From positions 1-22,966 of the forward strand of contig CAJUBJ010000014.1 in NCBI GenBank assembly GCA_910584655.1: a stretch of DNA of 22,966 bases, read 5' to 3'. A program made the position numbers and the translations under genes. The stretch is from an uncultured Bacilli bacterium (GTDB lineage Bacteria > Bacillota_I > Bacilli_A > RF39 > UBA660). Within the stretch, counting starts at the first letter, position 1. Every line of letters begins with the position of its first letter. A model generated the notes under the pieces. That model did not search any database, was not told where the DNA came from, and worked only from the letters and a program-made list of their open reading frames with translations. Shown one piece after another: positions 17,150 through 22,966 of the stretch.

Positions 17150-17492
17150 TTATTCCTTCCATTTTTTAAATCCTTCTACAAAGCCAGTTACAATTGCAAC
17201 TATCGCAATTTTTACAACATTAGTGCTAGCAACTTTCTTTACAACGTCAGCCTTTTTCCTTTCCCTATTCAAGCCATAATCAAAATTCCCCACTTGAATT
17301 TATAACATTAATAGGATTGTTAAATGAATATTGATATCTATCATAACTTAATAACTTTTCTTCTGTTCCAATTATACTATTCACATTAATAAATCTCCCC
17401 CATCTTCGGATTATAATACCTTGAATTTAGAGAAACATGACTACCATTGTAAATATAGTATATCACATCTCCATTTCTATCTTCAAATACAT
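17150..17492 (-). pseudogene. Decayed Rhs C-terminal fragment, unit E
   Basis: Read on the minus strand in three successive frames this gives FEDRNGDVIYYIYNGS joined directly to LNSRYYNPKMG. After a frameshift it gives RFINVNSIIG and NNPINVINSSG, and after a second shift NFDYGLNRERKKADVVKKV and a hydrophobic tail IAIVAIVTGFVEGFKKWKE with stop at 17150. Compared with the other copies, about 70 residues of core are deleted at NGS/LNSRYY. The run CCCCC at 17397-17401 carries one extra base. No toxin domain is left. The hydrophobic tail resembles that of unit A in kind. It is a dead tip that still sits directly before an intact small gene. Confidence 0.8.
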
Positions 17493-17519
17493 AAAAAGGT
17501 ATAACATAAAAGTTATACC
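17493..17519 (-). terminator. Terminator after immunity gene D
   Basis: Minus-strand GGTATAAC (17519-17512) pairs perfectly with GTTATACC (17505-17498) around 6 bases, followed by TTTTT. It lies about 155 bases beyond the stop at 17675; that gap is AT-rich with no other feature seen. Rhs sequence of unit E begins right after the T-run. Confidence 0.85.
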
Positions 17520-17674
17520 CTTTAATAAAAATTATTATAATAAAAGTACTTTAAAATTATTTTTTTAAATACTAAGATATAAATTAATTCCATTATTTTA
17601 TAATAAAAATAACAAAAAAATTTATAATATAAAATATATTTAATCTTCAATGAATATCTTTATTTAAACTTTAG

Positions 17675-18076
17675 CTAAATTTCATTTATGATAATTTCCT
17701 CGCATACAATAATTATTTCACCACCATTAAGTAGTTGAATACAAATTTCCAAAAAGTTATCTTTCAACTTTGAAGATATATAGTTTTTATTTTGACTATC
17801 GAACTTTTCTACAAGATTTTTAAATTCACGCTTATCATTGGAATACCAAATATCACTTATATCTATACGATTATTATCTTCCCAAAAATATGCATTCTGT
17901 ACACTAAAAAAACTTATATTATTAAATATTAATTCAATATCTTTCTTTTCATAAGTATTGCTAGCAATATTCATAGAAATCTTTTCTAGCAACAAATTAT
18001 AGTCTAAATTAATTATATTAAAATCATGTATATTAATTTCTTTTAATTCATTTATATTTTTATTATTAATTTTCAT
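17675..18076 (-). CDS. Putative immunity protein of unit D (paralogue of unit C)
   Basis: This 133-residue soluble protein has IHDFNIINLDY near residue 16, a central AYFWEDNN, and the C-terminal LKDNFLEICIQLLNGGEIIIVCEEI. The gene at 19389 encodes a protein of exactly the same length with IHDF, NFWGGD, LKGDVIELSFYNLSGGELRIIC in the same order, so the two are one family. The family's place behind Rhs tips argues for immunity by direct binding to the toxin. AGGTAGGTAAA precedes the ATG. It starts 80 bases after the stop of tip D, its presumed partner. Confidence 0.75.
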   Translation of the reverse strand: MKINNKNINELKEINIHDFNIINLDYNLLLEKISMNIASNTYEKKDIELIFNNISFFSVQNAYFWEDNNRIDISDIWYSNDKREFKNLVEKFDSQNKNYISSKLKDNFLEICIQLLNGGEIIIVCEEIIINEI

Positions 18077-18156
18077 TTTACCTACCTATAATCTAATATT
18101 TGTTATATTAACAAAATCAAATTCCTTCCTTTTTTTTCAAAATCTTAATATCAAAA

Positions 18157-19086
18157 TTAACTAAAAAATATTGAAGCATATGGCTCAGGAATCTCATCAC
18201 CAGCTCTAAAATGAGGAGCATCTTTAAGCATTCCAGGAAATTTGTTTTTTATTTCATTAATATGATAATGCTCTCCATCTTTAAACGATTCGTGCCATTC
18301 AAATACTGGATGCTTAGAGTCTCCAAGCAACGACCACTTTAAAATAACTCCATTATCTTTAGTTGCAATTCTAGTAGTAATAGTCAAACCATTAGGTCTA
18401 AAATCAGCTGGATTTTCTGGAAAATAAACTTTATCTTTTTTAAATTTATGAAAAACATCTGCTTCGACTTTGGGTACACTATTTTCCTTAGTTTCTGATT
18501 TATCTTTACTATACGCTTTCCAAACTGCCAAAGCTGTTCCACCAATAGCGATAGCGCCACCAATAACATCACCAAATGGAAGTGGTCCATCAGCTGCCGA
18601 TAAACCGCCAGCAGCTCCCCATAAAGGAGCTGATTCACGGATTGCATTTCCAAGTTTAACTCCAAAGTCAAATAAAGCATCTGCAAAATATCCAGTATTA
18701 TCAAAATAATTTATAGGATTATTACTAACATATTGGTACAAATTAGAAGAAACTATATTTTTATTAGCAATTAAAACGTTATCCGCATTAATAAACCTTC
18801 CCATCTTCGGATTATAATACCTTGAATTTAGATAATAGAAACCTGACTCTTCATCATAGTAATAACTACGATACCTGAATGGATTTATTGTACCTAAGTT
18901 AATATTACTACTATCAGTTATATTAACTAATGCTCCCCAAGAATCATATTCATAAGTTACTATTTCATTATAACTAGAATCTAAAATACCTATGATGTCC
19001 CAAAACATATTTTCATGATAGTAATATGTCTTATCTTTGTAGATGAATCCTAGTAGTTCATCTCCGTTGTAAATATAGTATAACAC
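18157..19086 (-). CDS. Rhs 3' fragment with C-terminal toxin tip, unit D
   Basis: Residues 1-130 are the conserved end of an Rhs/YD-repeat protein: YYIYNGDELLGF, MFWDIIGILDS, YDSWGALVNIT, NPFRYRSYYYDEESGFYYLN, NPKMGRF and the closing NPINYFDNTG, equivalent to the PxxxxDPxG cleavage region. Next come a glycine-rich hydrophobic stretch (155-190) and then the tip (205-309) with FPENPADFRPNGLT, ILKWSLLG, FEWHESFKDGEHYHIN and GDEIPEPYASIFFS. I recognise the tip as toxin-like from its place and His/Glu/Asp-rich core but cannot name the family. The GTG used as start at 19086 has no proper ribosome-binding site, so this is likely an orphan module. Its activation would need recombination onto a full Rhs gene. 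Confidence 0.8.
   Translation of the reverse strand: MLYYIYNGDELLGFIYKDKTYYYHENMFWDIIGILDSSYNEIVTYEYDSWGALVNITDSSNINLGTINPFRYRSYYYDEESGFYYLNSRYYNPKMGRFINADNVLIANKNIVSSNLYQYVSNNPINYFDNTGYFADALFDFGVKLGNAIRESAPLWGAAGGLSAADGPLPFGDVIGGAIAIGGTALAVWKAYSKDKSETKENSVPKVEADVFHKFKKDKVYFPENPADFRPNGLTITTRIATKDNGVILKWSLLGDSKHPVFEWHESFKDGEHYHINEIKNKFPGMLKDAPHFRAGDEIPEPYASIFFS
18785..18872. repeat. 88-base perfect direct repeat in Rhs core (copy in unit D)
   Basis: Bases 18785-18872 are identical to 22879-22966. They encode YYYDEESGFYYLN to GRFINAD. The match ends sharply on the toxin side and on the other side is limited only by the window edge. Confidence 0.95.
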
Positions 19087-19330
19087 ATCTCCATTTCTTT
19101 TAAGGTAATAAATAATATTAATATCACCTTTCCATAAGTATCTCTTTTTATTATATTAATTAAAACATTATCTTTATATACTCCAGATATATTATCTAAT
19201 TTATTATTGATATAAGAATGAATAATTTATTTCATCTTGATTACAATACATAACTTTAATTAAATTATCATTATTTTAAAACATTAAATAATATCTTTCA
19301 CATTAATATTCATTTTCTTTATCATCGAAC
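19087..19330 (-). pseudogene. Decayed Rhs/YD-repeat core upstream of unit D
   Basis: No intact gene is found in the gap to 19389. Minus-strand translation in shifting frames gives DNLIKVMYCNQDEINYSFLY, then NNKLDNISGVYKDNVLINII and KRDTYGKV, and then the unit D frame from about 19110. These resemble YD-repeat core strings with frameshifts. The stretch 19330-19388 shows nothing. The assignment is by resemblance only. Confidence 0.45.
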
Positions 19331-19388
19331 ATCAATATATCTTTTATTTTTTATTTTTTTAACTTATTGAAATTTTTTTAATATCTAA

Positions 19389-19790
19389 TTAATCATTATC
19401 ATATTCATTATAATCAATACTTCTACATATTATTCTTAACTCTCCACCTGATAAATTATAAAAAGAAAGTTCTATAACATCACCTTTCAATTTAGATGGA
19501 CAAATCGACTTTTCTTCTAATCTGCTTTTAAGTTCATTAAACTTAGTAAAATTATCATCAACTACTACACAATCAAAAGGAACTCCATCTCCTCCCCAAA
19601 AATTCACATTATTATACTCAATATATATAATATCATTTAATACAAAAGATTTATTTTTTAATTCATTTCTATCACTCAACAAATTAATAGTTAAAATTCC
19701 CATCAAATTATTATAAGAAAAATCATTTAGCAAGAAGTCATGTATATATATATCATTTATAATTTTTTTATCAAAACTCGTTATTTTCAA
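19389..19790 (-). CDS. Orphan immunity protein of unit C, paralogue of the unit D immunity protein
   Basis: This 133-residue protein carries IHDFLLNDFSYNNL, NFWGGDGVPFD and LKGDVIELSFYNLSGGELRI, matching the protein at 17675-18076 in order and length. A longer in-frame ORF runs up to 19877 but its first 29 residues are an Rhs scrap. The true start is very probably TTG at 19790: AGAAGGAGG lies 9 bases before it and the resulting length equals the paralogue. No toxin precedes it, so it is an orphan that could still neutralise a toxin of the unit D kind delivered by other cells. Confidence 0.75.
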   Translation of the reverse strand: MKITSFDKKIINDIYIHDFLLNDFSYNNLMGILTINLLSDRNELKNKSFVLNDIIYIEYNNVNFWGGDGVPFDCVVVDDNFTKFNELKSRLEEKSICPSKLKGDVIELSFYNLSGGELRIICRSIDYNEYDND

Positions 19791-19904
19791 AATTATATTC
19801 CTCCTTCTAACTAAGCATTTTTTATTCTTATAAACAAAACCCATTAACTCACTACCATTATAAATATAGTATAACACATCTCCATTTCTATCTTCAAATA
19901 TAAC
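19791..19904 (-). pseudogene. Rhs scrap directly before immunity gene C
   Basis: The minus-strand frame after the TAA at 19905-19907 reads FEDRNGDVLYYIYNGSELMG and FVYKNK, identical in kind to the other Rhs cores. It then runs straight into the ribosome-binding site and start of immunity gene C in the same frame. The whole tip and about 100 core residues are missing, which indicates a deletion between core and immunity gene. Confidence 0.8.
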
Positions 19905-19913
19905 TTATTCAGC

Positions 19914-19945
19914 AAAAAAGCCAAAAGATTTTATCTCTTAGCTTT
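19914..19945 (-). terminator. Terminator after immunity gene B
   Basis: Minus-strand AAAGCTAAGAG (19945-19935) pairs with CTTTTGGCTTT (19927-19917), including two G-T pairs, with a T-run at 19919-19914. The Rhs scrap of unit C begins within 10 bases of it. Confidence 0.75.
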
Positions 19946-19990
19946 TAGAAAAAATAAATATTTCTTCCATACAAATTATAAATTTTAAAA

Positions 19991-20221
19991 CTAATTTTTT
20001 GAAAATAATTCTTTTATCATTTTTAGAAAATCCTTTTTAGAAAGTACATTAACAAAATATATAACGAAAAGTGGCGCTAAAAAAGATAATATTTTTTCTA
20101 TATTTTTTATTTCAAAACCAACCGTTTTTAAAAAAAACGAGGAAATAAAGCCAATAAGTACGTATACTAAAACGGATATAACAATTTCTAAATAAGTTTT
20201 TAATATTTTTTTAAGGAACAT
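19991..20221 (-). CDS. Small two-helix membrane protein, putative immunity protein of unit B
   Basis: This 76-residue protein has a basic N-terminus (MFLKKILKTYLE), two membrane helices at about residues 12-32 (IVISVLVYVLIGFISSFFL) and 45-60 (ILSFLAPLFVIYFVNVL), and a basic C-terminus (KKDFLKMIKELFSKN). Both ends should be inside. AGGTGAAAAT precedes the ATG, and the gap to the stop of tip B is 17 bases. A membrane-embedded immunity protein usually goes with a toxin that acts on the membrane, so this partnership suggests how tip B works. I do not recognise the family. Confidence 0.7.
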   Translation of the reverse strand: MFLKKILKTYLEIVISVLVYVLIGFISSFFLKTVGFEIKNIEKILSFLAPLFVIYFVNVLSKKDFLKMIKELFSKN

Positions 20222-20238
20222 ATTTTCACCTGCATTTA

Positions 20239-21342
20239 TTATATCATAAATCCAATTTTAAAATCAAATCCTGTTATCAAGTAAAAACTAATAGATAATC
20301 CAACGAAATTTCCTTCAATTGTTGCATTAGTTTTTGTATGGGTTATTCCTACTGTACTGCTTATTTCCACACATTCATGAGTCGTTAAAGCATCAACATC
20401 CATAAAGTAATCATGAGAATCATTCTCATGTTCATAATGTGTATATGAATGCGAGTAACCAACTTCAATACTTTCAGATAATCCAACAGTTGCACCAGTG
20501 GAAAAACGATTATAATCATGCCATTCACCATTGTTATACGTTGAACCAAATGTCGTAGCTCCTCCAACGTCTACAAAATTGTTAACATTAATCTTAGCTC
20601 CTACTCCAGTTCCCCATTCAACCGTAAAACTCTTTTTAACGTTTGATACAAAATTAGTTAGTGAAGAAGTAATCTTTTTAGTCTCTGTAGCAATACTATT
20701 CGTCACTTTCTTAACTTCAGATATCACACTTTTTTTTACATTTTTTGCAGTATTTAAAATATGCTTGCCAATCTTTTTTAATGACCATTTATTTCCGTTA
20801 TCATTTCTGTCAACAGGATTATTGCCACAATATATAAATATATTAGCACTATTAATTTCCTGCCCAGTTATCATTGAATCTCCACTAATAAACCTTCCCC
20901 ACTCTGGGTTGTAATATCTAGAGTTTAGATAGTATAAACCTGTTTCAATATCATAATAGTAACTACGATATCTAAATGGATTTATTGTACTTAAGTTAAT
21001 ATTACTGTTGTCAGTTATATTAACTAATGCTCCCCAACTATCATAGGTGTATTTTACTATTTCATTGTAGTTTGAATCTAGAATACCTATAATGTCTCCA
21101 AACATATTTTTATGATAGTAATATGTATTGTTATTATAAGCAAAACCTAATAACTCACTACCATTATAAATATAGTATATCACATCACCATTTCTATCTT
21201 CAAATATAATTGATGTACCTTCTAAAATATAATTAGTTTTAATACCATTAACTACCTTAGAAGTTCTAATACCATTTAAGTTATATTTATAACTAATATT
21301 ATTAGTTCCATCACTATATGAAGCTAACTCACGACCATTCAT
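20239..21342 (-). CDS. Rhs 3' fragment with beta-rich C-terminal tip, unit B
   Basis: The 367-residue ORF has Rhs core up to about residue 183 (YSDGTNNISYKYNLNGIRT, FEDRNGDVIYYIYNG, NMFGDIIGILDS, NPFRYRSYYYD, NPEWGRF, closing NPVDRNDNG). Next comes a Lys/Ser/Thr-rich helical linker (186-238) and then a tip of about 130 residues. The tip is almost entirely beta-like, with alternating polar and nonpolar residues and many Gly: VEWGTGVGAKINV, DVGGATTFGST, GATVGLSESIEVGYSHSYTHYE, VEISSTVGITHTKTNA, FVGLSISFYLITGFDFKIGF. No nuclease motif is seen; a pore-forming or membrane-inserting beta toxin is possible. The frame is open to 21546, where TGA codons interrupt the core, so ATG 21342 is only a convenient start with no ribosome-binding site. 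Confidence 0.75.
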   Translation of the reverse strand: MNGRELASYSDGTNNISYKYNLNGIRTSKVVNGIKTNYILEGTSIIFEDRNGDVIYYIYNGSELLGFAYNNNTYYYHKNMFGDIIGILDSNYNEIVKYTYDSWGALVNITDNSNINLSTINPFRYRSYYYDIETGLYYLNSRYYNPEWGRFISGDSMITGQEINSANIFIYCGNNPVDRNDNGNKWSLKKIGKHILNTAKNVKKSVISEVKKVTNSIATETKKITSSLTNFVSNVKKSFTVEWGTGVGAKINVNNFVDVGGATTFGSTYNNGEWHDYNRFSTGATVGLSESIEVGYSHSYTHYEHENDSHDYFMDVDALTTHECVEISSTVGITHTKTNATIEGNFVGLSISFYLITGFDFKIGFMI

Positions 21343-21615
21343 CCAATTTAATGCTACATTACCGATAGAAGTTGGATTACCAATTTCATCATAAGTAATT
21401 GTATCATTATTAAACTTAGTTAATAAATCTTGCCAATTACTATTTGTATATTCATACTTATCTTCTTTAATTAAATTAGTAGTACCATAAATATAAATCT
21501 TCTTATTTAAGATATTACCATAATTATCATATTTATAAGAACTTAATCATATTCATATATATTCATTAGAAATTAACTTAGAAATTCTTCCTAAATTGTC
21601 ATATATATAATAAAC
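21343..21615 (-). pseudogene. Interrupted Rhs core at the head of unit B
   Basis: The frame of unit B continues upstream as YKYDNYGNILNKKIYIYG, EDKYEYTNSNWQDLLTKFN and YDEIGNPTSIGN, normal YD-repeat core. Two in-frame TGA codons at 21553-21555 and 21547-21549 break it after YIYDNLGRISKLISNEYI. The bases around them read YEYD in another frame, so a small indel in the TATATAT run, not recoding, is the likely cause. Rhs similarity starts right after terminator A. Confidence 0.75.
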
Positions 21616-21647
21616 AAAAATACGTTAAGATTATTTAACGTATTTTT
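21616..21647 (-). terminator. Terminator after immunity gene A
   Basis: A perfect 13-base stem, AAAAATACGTTAA (21616-21628) and TTAACGTATTTTT (21635-21647), has a 6-base loop. It works on the minus strand behind immunity gene A. The 136 bases between it and 21784 are AT-rich and hold nothing else I can see. Confidence 0.85.
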
Positions 21648-21783
21648 AGCAAATATTATTTTTATTCTATATAGCAAATTAATTCTACATTTAAAATAAT
21701 TTGCTATATATTATATTTACATAATTGGTATAGGATTATATTTAAAATCCCATTTATAATTAATTTTTCTAAACAAGAAATAA

Positions 21784-22224
21784 TCAATTTATATGCATAC
21801 TATATCTTGTATCATTATCAACTGTTTTTATCTTATAATCAATATTCAAACTTTCTATATTTTTCATAATTTGATTTTGCAAATCTAAATCTTTAAAATA
21901 TACTTCAAAGCATTCGGCATCAACTATCAAAACTATTAACTGACAAGTACTCTTTAGAAAGTCCTCATAATTATTAATAACTCCTATATTACTACCTTTT
22001 AAATACACTTGTATAGCTAAAAATATAATATAATAATTTCTTTCCAAAAATTCATCAAAATCATCTGGGTAATCATTTATTCCAAATTCTCTAAAGTCGG
22101 GATTTTCATTATCATATAATTCATCTTCTAAAAATAAAAACGAATATTTAGACAAATCTATATTTTTAAATAAACATTTTAGAAATTTATTTACTTCATG
22201 TTGTTTAAATTCTATTCCTATCAT
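21784..22224 (-). CDS. DUF2691-like protein, putative immunity protein of unit A
   Basis: This 146-residue protein reads MIGIEFKQHEVNKFLKCLFK, NIDLSKYSFLFLEDELYD, IIFLAIQVYLKG, YEDFLKSTCQLIVLIVDAE and ends DNDTRYSMHIN. The layout resembles the DUF2691 family, small soluble Firmicutes proteins often found beside polymorphic toxins. A longer frame reaches 22314 but overlaps tip A and encodes Cys-rich nonsense. AGAGG lies 9 bases before ATG 22224, and the gene begins 17 bases after the tip A stop. The stop codon is TGA. Function as immunity is inferred from place. Confidence 0.7.
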   Translation of the reverse strand: MIGIEFKQHEVNKFLKCLFKNIDLSKYSFLFLEDELYDNENPDFREFGINDYPDDFDEFLERNYYIIFLAIQVYLKGSNIGVINNYEDFLKSTCQLIVLIVDAECFEVYFKDLDLQNQIMKNIESLNIDYKIKTVDNDTRYSMHIN

Positions 22225-22241
22225 TTTGTTAATCCTCTTTT

Positions 22242-22966
22242 CTAAGGCGTTGCTCCTGCAATAACTAAACTTCCACCTCCAGTTGCAGGTGCAGTTGCAA
22301 TTGCAATTCCCCATTTTATTATATAATAGCTTGCAAATAACGTTACACCAACAAGAACTCCTGTTTCATAATCTGGTGTAGAAATTACTATTTCAGGTGG
22401 TCTTGGAATATCATCATCCGTAGGCGGAAATTCATCACTAGGTAAGTTCCATTCTCCATTAGGATTTTTTTTCCAATATTGATCATGAGGTACAAGAGGG
22501 TGCTTCTTTGAATTGCCATGATCAGTATGATGTCTGTCTTTAAATGGATCACCATTTTCATCATACCATCTTTCTTTAGTTCCATCTGGAGATACTTTAT
22601 GTTCATAAGGAAGTCCATGCTTTCCAGGGATATTGTTATCTCCGTAACTTCCACTTTCTACTATATTTTTACTAGTATTCATTTTTTTGAATTTATTATA
22701 TACATTTTTAATGTTATCAATAATTTTTTTTGTCGTTGATACAATTTTATTTGAAATTCTAGTTAATGATTTCAACAACCCATATCCAGTTATATCAGTG
22801 TTATTTATAGGGTTATTACTTACATATTGAAATATATTGCCAGAGACAATGTCTTTATTTGCTAATACGATACTATCAGCATTAATAAACCTTCCCATCT
22901 TCGGATTATAATACCTTGAATTTAGATAATAGAAACCTGACTCTTCATCATAGTAATAACTACGAT
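22242..22966 (-). CDS. Rhs protein C-terminal end with His-rich toxin tip, unit A (5' end outside window)
   Basis: The frame is open to the right edge (240 codons seen), starting in RSYYYDEESGFYYLNSRYY and NPKMGRFINAD and closing the Rhs part with NPINNTDITG. Then follow a basic helical linker and a tip rich in His: GLPYEHKVSPDGTKERWYDE, FKDRHHTDHG, HPLVPHDQYW (about residues 117-165 of the visible part). Clustered His and Asp suggest a metal-dependent nuclease, though I cannot name the family. A Pro-rich stretch and a hydrophobic tail of about 40 residues (GVLVGVTLFASYYIIKWGIA) end the protein, unusual for a tip. Whether this is a full-length Rhs gene or another orphan cannot be seen. Confidence 0.8.
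   Translation of the reverse strand, partial: RSYYYDEESGFYYLNSRYYNPKMGRFINADSIVLANKDIVSGNIFQYVSNNPINNTDITGYGLLKSLTRISNKIVSTTKKIIDNIKNVYNKFKKMNTSKNIVESGSYGDNNIPGKHGLPYEHKVSPDGTKERWYDENGDPFKDRHHTDHGNSKKHPLVPHDQYWKKNPNGEWNLPSDEFPPTDDDIPRPPEIVISTPDYETGVLVGVTLFASYYIIKWGIAIATAPATGGGSLVIAGATP
22879..22966. repeat. 88-base perfect direct repeat in Rhs core (copy in unit A)
   Basis: Identical to 18785-18872 and running up to the window edge, so the true repeat may be longer. Unit E keeps about 30 bases of the same stretch near 17402-17432. Confidence 0.95.

Noticed and set aside
19791..19877. N-terminal extension of the 19389 ORF as part of a real 162-residue protein
   Set aside because: The extension is an Rhs core scrap. 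A strong ribosome-binding site before TTG 19790 and the equal length of the paralogue point to the shorter protein.
20531..20914. Plus-strand 127-codon ORF opposite tip B
   Set aside because: It mirrors the Rhs tip in the opposite strand, with no ribosome-binding site and only hydrophobic shadow composition.
21547..21555. In-frame TGA codons in the Rhs core as evidence for TGA = Trp code
   Set aside because: All housekeeping genes here use TGG for Trp and none has internal TGA. The dGTPase-like gene, immunity gene A and the 16398 fragment seem to end at TGA, and a small indel in the TATATAT run explains the Rhs case.
22225..22314. Cys-rich N-terminus (NCNCNCTCNW) of the longer ORF at 21784-22314 as a metal-binding domain
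   Set aside because: It is the out-of-frame reading of the end of tip A. The ribosome-binding site and family resemblance place the start at 22224.
16385..22966. CRISPR array, prophage or insertion sequence in the accessory region
   Set aside because: The repeats are Rhs core copies hundreds of bases long without regular spacers. No transposase, integrase, terminal inverted repeats or phage structural genes are present.

Overview
This is a very AT-rich stretch of a low-GC Gram-positive chromosome. It carries ezrA (a cell-division gene confined to Firmicutes), a lipobox-type lipoprotein, an S4-leader/rpsD unit, strong GGAGG or AGGTGA ribosome-binding sites and hairpin-plus-T terminators. The neighbourhood of rpsD, ezrA and a cysteine desulfurase is also known from Bacillus relatives, so a member of Bacilli or Erysipelotrichia, possibly a gut or host-associated lineage, is the best guess. 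TGG is the working Trp codon and several genes seem to end at TGA, so the standard bacterial code applies.

Left part (1-7050). A large surface adhesin with a fibro-slime-like domain enters from the left edge on the minus strand. A small ribbon-helix-helix gene follows. Next come a rhodanese lipoprotein and a cysteine desulfurase joined by a TAATG overlap, then ezrA, all on the minus strand, with separate good promoters for the desulfurase and ezrA. A plus-strand unknown gene and rpsD follow; rpsD has a strong promoter and a structured leader that fits S4 autoregulation.

Middle (7050-16385). A pair of M16 peptidase-like genes (one with the zinc motif, one without) reads leftwards. Then comes a minus-strand run, read from the right: a guanylate-kinase-like P-loop protein, a fused tandem HD protein, a single HD paralogue, a dGTPase-like HD protein and a membrane-anchored beta-propeller-like protein. 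A short Ppx/GppA-like ASKHA protein is divergent from it. Together this looks like a nucleotide or alarmone phosphohydrolase neighbourhood, though its substrates cannot be read from sequence.

Right part (16385-22966). This is an accessory array on the minus strand made of Rhs/YD-repeat 3' fragments, variable C-terminal toxin tips and small immunity-type genes. At least five units can be recognised. Unit A (right edge) has a His-rich tip plus a DUF2691-like protein. Unit B has a beta-rich tip plus a two-helix membrane protein. Unit C is an immunity gene with only a scrap of Rhs. Unit D has a tip plus an immunity paralogue of C. Unit E is a decayed tip plus an immunity-like gene, followed by a further broken fragment. 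Three of the units begin with Rhs sequence immediately after the hairpin terminator of the preceding unit. This points to modular growth of the array by recombination in the conserved Rhs core. An 88-base perfect repeat between the cores of A and D supports that.
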